The notes beneath the pieces are model-generated. The model was not told where the DNA came from. It was given only the letters and a program-made list of their open reading frames with translations, and searched no databases. Source: Sisyra terminalis (taxonomy: Eukaryota; Arthropoda; Insecta; Neuroptera; Sisyridae). From it: a stretch of 64,000 bases of DNA. Both the position numbers and the translations under genes were made by a program. Shown in pieces: positions 61,021 through 64,000 of the stretch (the stretch's first letter is position 1; the number at the start of each line of letters is the position of its first letter). The stretch spans positions 25,897,282 to 25,961,281 of the forward strand of contig OY292277.1 in assembly GCA_958496175.1 (NCBI GenBank), given 5' to 3'.

Positions 61021-61525
61021 GTCTTTATTAAATTTTTAATGCCTAACGAATAATACGAATCCCCTCTCCCTCCGATCATGTAGATTGGATTTTTTTTCAT
61101 CTCATCTCTCAGGTCTATGTACGGGATGTCTTTAATTATTTCTGTAATAATTTCTTATTTTGTAATGATATACCATAAACATGATATATCCCCTGTTGTT
61201 TGGGAAATAATGGCATGTACTTAATTACTAATTTTCAACAAAATCGGTTTAGTCGCACCTAAGTTCAAAGACGATATATGGTATAGACAAGGCAAGTCAA
61301 AGTAGAATCTTTGGTACCACAAATATTTGTGAACATATTTTTTCATAAATGAGAATGAAAAATACTGCACATCGAAGTACATTGGCTGGAAAACATTTAG
61401 CATTGATTTTCGAGCAAAAATTTAATACCAAATTTTGTTGATTTAGAAAATGAGAAGCGATGCATTGTATCTAGAAAAAAATAATTTATGATATATTCTT
61501 CCTTATTAATAACTACATTTCTGTA

Positions 61526-61690
61526 TTTTTTTCATTATTATTTATCGTCACTTTACTAAGGTCTTTAGCGGCTCTAGCGTTAATAAAAATCAGTAAATCA
61601 AGAAATATCGAAAATTCACTCGATACGAGATTCGAAGCCAACACCTACCAGTTTTGGAGCGGTTTACTTGACCACTCAGCCACCAGTAGT
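61526..61690 (-). mobile_element. tRNA-derived SINE, copy 8
   Basis: Reverse-complement copy: ATTATTTATCGTCACTTTAC, TTTAGCGGCTCTAGCGTTAA, GAGATTCGAAGCCAACACC and GACCACTCAGCCACCAGTAG. It is full length. Confidence 0.78.
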
Positions 61691-63888
61691 TTTTATTTTT
61701 TTTCTTTATGGTAAATTGATATTGAACTATTTCATAAATTGAATTTTTAATAAAATATGTTCCCAAATGGATTTGGGTACAATTTGGCCCTTGTACCAAA
61801 TGCCTGGTATAGAAAAACAACAATTTTAAAAATAGTAAGCTTGAAATAAGAGAATCCTATAAAGGACATTATTTATAGTTTTCTTTTTAATCTTAACTAA
61901 ATAATTTATTGCAAAATGTATATTTTCTTATTGTTTTTTATTCTTCAGAGATAAGTAAATGAGTGATCCTTGAACAGAGTTTTTTTCTTTTATACATTCA
62001 AATAAGCAAATAAAAAATAACTTATCGTATTGTATTTTATAGTTAAATTCATATTCAATAGACTGTATATTTAAACTACGTTTTAACTTTTAAAATCAGC
62101 CACTAACTTACGTATTACGACAAGTTAAATAGCATAATGAATTTATCTTTGCTTAGTCAAACTTTGGCATTTCAATATAAACTCTTACTTTTAATAAACC
62201 TGATGCATATTTATGACTTTTTTTCCGCAATGAAATCAAACGAGTTCCTATTTATATCAACGTGTAATTTTTTTATTCAATGTAATATGTAATTGGCTTC
62301 ATTAAAATATTATTAACTTCATTAATAATTCTATGTTAACTTTATGCTTATGAAAACAAATATAAAAAGTAACCTTGCACCAAACTCTTGAACAGAAAAA
62401 TAAAAAATAAAAAATTTTTAGATGTCATATCTATTACATGAAACACACAGAACAAATATACATTGGTGGCATTCATAGGAAATCCAAGCCCATAAATGAT
62501 GCAACGAAATCTTCTATTATGTGTTTTTTTTTCTGAAAAACTCAACAAGTGTTTGCGAATGAATTGTAAATTTCCGGGTCCTTGTAACAAATTTTCGAGG
62601 GAATTATGAATGGATTTTAGCAGTATAATAAAAATATTCATAGATCAATTGAGATTGTCGCTCGAGGATTATTTCACCAAAGTGGGCAATTGTGTTGATT
62701 ATTTGCAGTGTTTTATATTTCATGTCTTTTATGTCTTGTAAATGTATTAATCAAATAAGCAAACAGTACAAGACCTTCGACTTCAATGAGGAGAAATATG
62801 ATTTGAAAAATTGCTTATATATATGCACGTATATATAATATGCTTTATTCCATCACGTTTATAACTTTTTAAAACACTTAAGTCTAACAACGTTCCACAA
62901 ACGTGATTTAGATGATCTAAACAAAAATCTTTGTCAAAATAATAAATTTTCAAAAAGAAACAATAAATTACACAATATTTCAAATCTCACTCCTTTTCCT
63001 CGGTTCACACAATTTTCTTATCGATTTTCTCATAATGTATTTCTCAATATTGATAACTACATGTGCTAATATAAATGGGTTAGCCTAGTTTTTCACGTTG
63101 AAAAAAATGCAATGGCAAGAAACCCTTTCTATGCTGCACTTATTCAATATTTGCATTTGCTTATTCGCAACAGCTAACTTTTACAAATTGATTAAAATAA
63201 TTATCTACTTTTCTACGAGGGAAACCTTCAATTACTTACGTCACGTCCGTAGAGCAAACGTTAATGAAACGTGTGATTTAATTTATCAATTCCATTTATT
63301 TTCTACGTAATAAATTAGGCCAATCGTAAATGAAACGTTTATCAAAACGAAACGATTGTCAGCTCAGGCTACTTTCAAATATAAACCCTTAATTAACATG
63401 TTTTTATTTTTATGAAAAATCATTGTCCAACTATTAATCGTTGTATCAAAAAATCATTTGCATTGGTAATTAGGTAATTTGGCAAAGTGGAAAATTATTC
63501 AGTCAAATAAAATTAATTTGTTTCAGTCGAAAAGAGTTAGTGTTACTTGTGGCATTTTATTCTTTAATTGTAATAAATTTGAAATATTGGTGATAAATTT
63601 TTAAAATTTATTGGGAATAATTTAATTTCTCAAAGATTTATGATAATTTTTAAAGATTAATAATAATAATTTTAGCTTAATTACAAAAAAAAAAAACAGT
63701 CTGCAAATCAGAAGAATCCAGCTGAGTTTTTCTAAAATATATGTATTTTTTTGCAAATAAAATTATAGTGTTTAAATATTAATTAATAATAATAATGAAT
63801 TGCATTTTTAATTTTTAACTTTATTATACTTTTAAATTAGATAATCAATCAGGTAAATTCAGATAAAAAAAATGTATATATGAGAATG
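61691..63888. other. No gene seen
   Basis: A+T-rich, short chance ORFs only. 63220-63260 holds CTTACGTCACGTCCGTAGAG, a half CRE-like site. No exon or element recognised. Confidence 0.5.
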
Positions 63889-64000
63889 GTAAGGCTTGTT
63901 TCTCACTTATACGTTATAGAATGAACTCGATTGGCATCAGGTTGAACCTTGGATGATTCTATTTGTTGATATTGATACATTCGGACTGCAAATCTAATAA
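63889..64000 (+). mobile_element. Partial copy of the GTTTCTCAC MITE, cut by the window end
   Basis: TAAGGCTTGTTTCTCACTTA, then a segment with ACTCGATTGGCATCAGGTTG and TTGATACATTCGG, aligns with 53181-53285. The other end lies beyond the window. Confidence 0.55.

Noticed and set aside
61590..61823. Minus-strand 77-codon ORF
   Set aside because: Runs through SINE copy 8; no independent support.
1..64000. CRISPR arrays, bacterial operons, ribosomal RNA genes
   Set aside because: No regularly spaced repeats, no coding density and no rRNA-like blocks were seen; the splice sites and element types are eukaryotic.

Overview
This window looks like intronic and intergenic DNA from an arthropod, most likely an insect. 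By eye it is about 70% A+T. It has no dense coding, no operon-like arrangement, no ribosomal or genuine tRNA gene and no CRISPR array. It carries degraded copies of element classes common in insect genomes: LINEs, mariner, Helitrons, hAT and TA-flanked MITEs, a tRNA-derived SINE and a solo LTR. The species cannot be named from the sequence alone.

Only two stretches look like real host coding exons, both on the plus strand. One is at 29108-29255, behind a 3' splice site and ending at a strong 5' splice site. The other is a first coding exon at 45357-45630 ending at a GTATGC donor. Both leave one extra base at the donor (phase 1), so they could be alternative starts of one long gene whose common exons lie outside the window. 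I do not recognise either protein. A short in-frame extension at 45828-46090 could be an alternative last exon. GC-richer islands at 760-1010, 4240-4640, 14580-14790, 17880-18320 and 40930-41560 are candidate promoters, 5' exons or enhancers.

Most of the interpretable content is mobile DNA. From left to right: a 330-bp fold-back element (1800-2131); a LINE reverse-transcriptase C-terminus (5739-6285); two MITEs (8557-8999 and 9430-9920); a jockey-like LINE scrap (about 12000-12262); Helitron pieces (14860-15025 and 15545-15695) and a compact Helitron (16106-16529); one Helitron inserted inside another (26720-28186, inner 26851-27861); a LINE reverse-transcriptase fragment (30000-30755); a repeat rich in CRE-like palindromes (34428-34950), with a relative at 60605-61020; a direct duplication (38813-39735); a solo LTR with a heat-shock-type promoter (39750-40155); two related hAT MITEs, one with a further MITE inside it (42595-43283 and 43771-44268); a broken mariner transposase (51845-52400); a TA-flanked MITE (53182-53534); a LINE RNase H and C-terminus (55330-55870); and Helitron scraps (59295-59510).

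Eight copies of one tRNA-derived SINE are scattered between 23.8 and 61.7 kb in both orientations. The window therefore reads as introns and flanks of a large, probably multi-promoter gene, heavily populated by old transposable elements.
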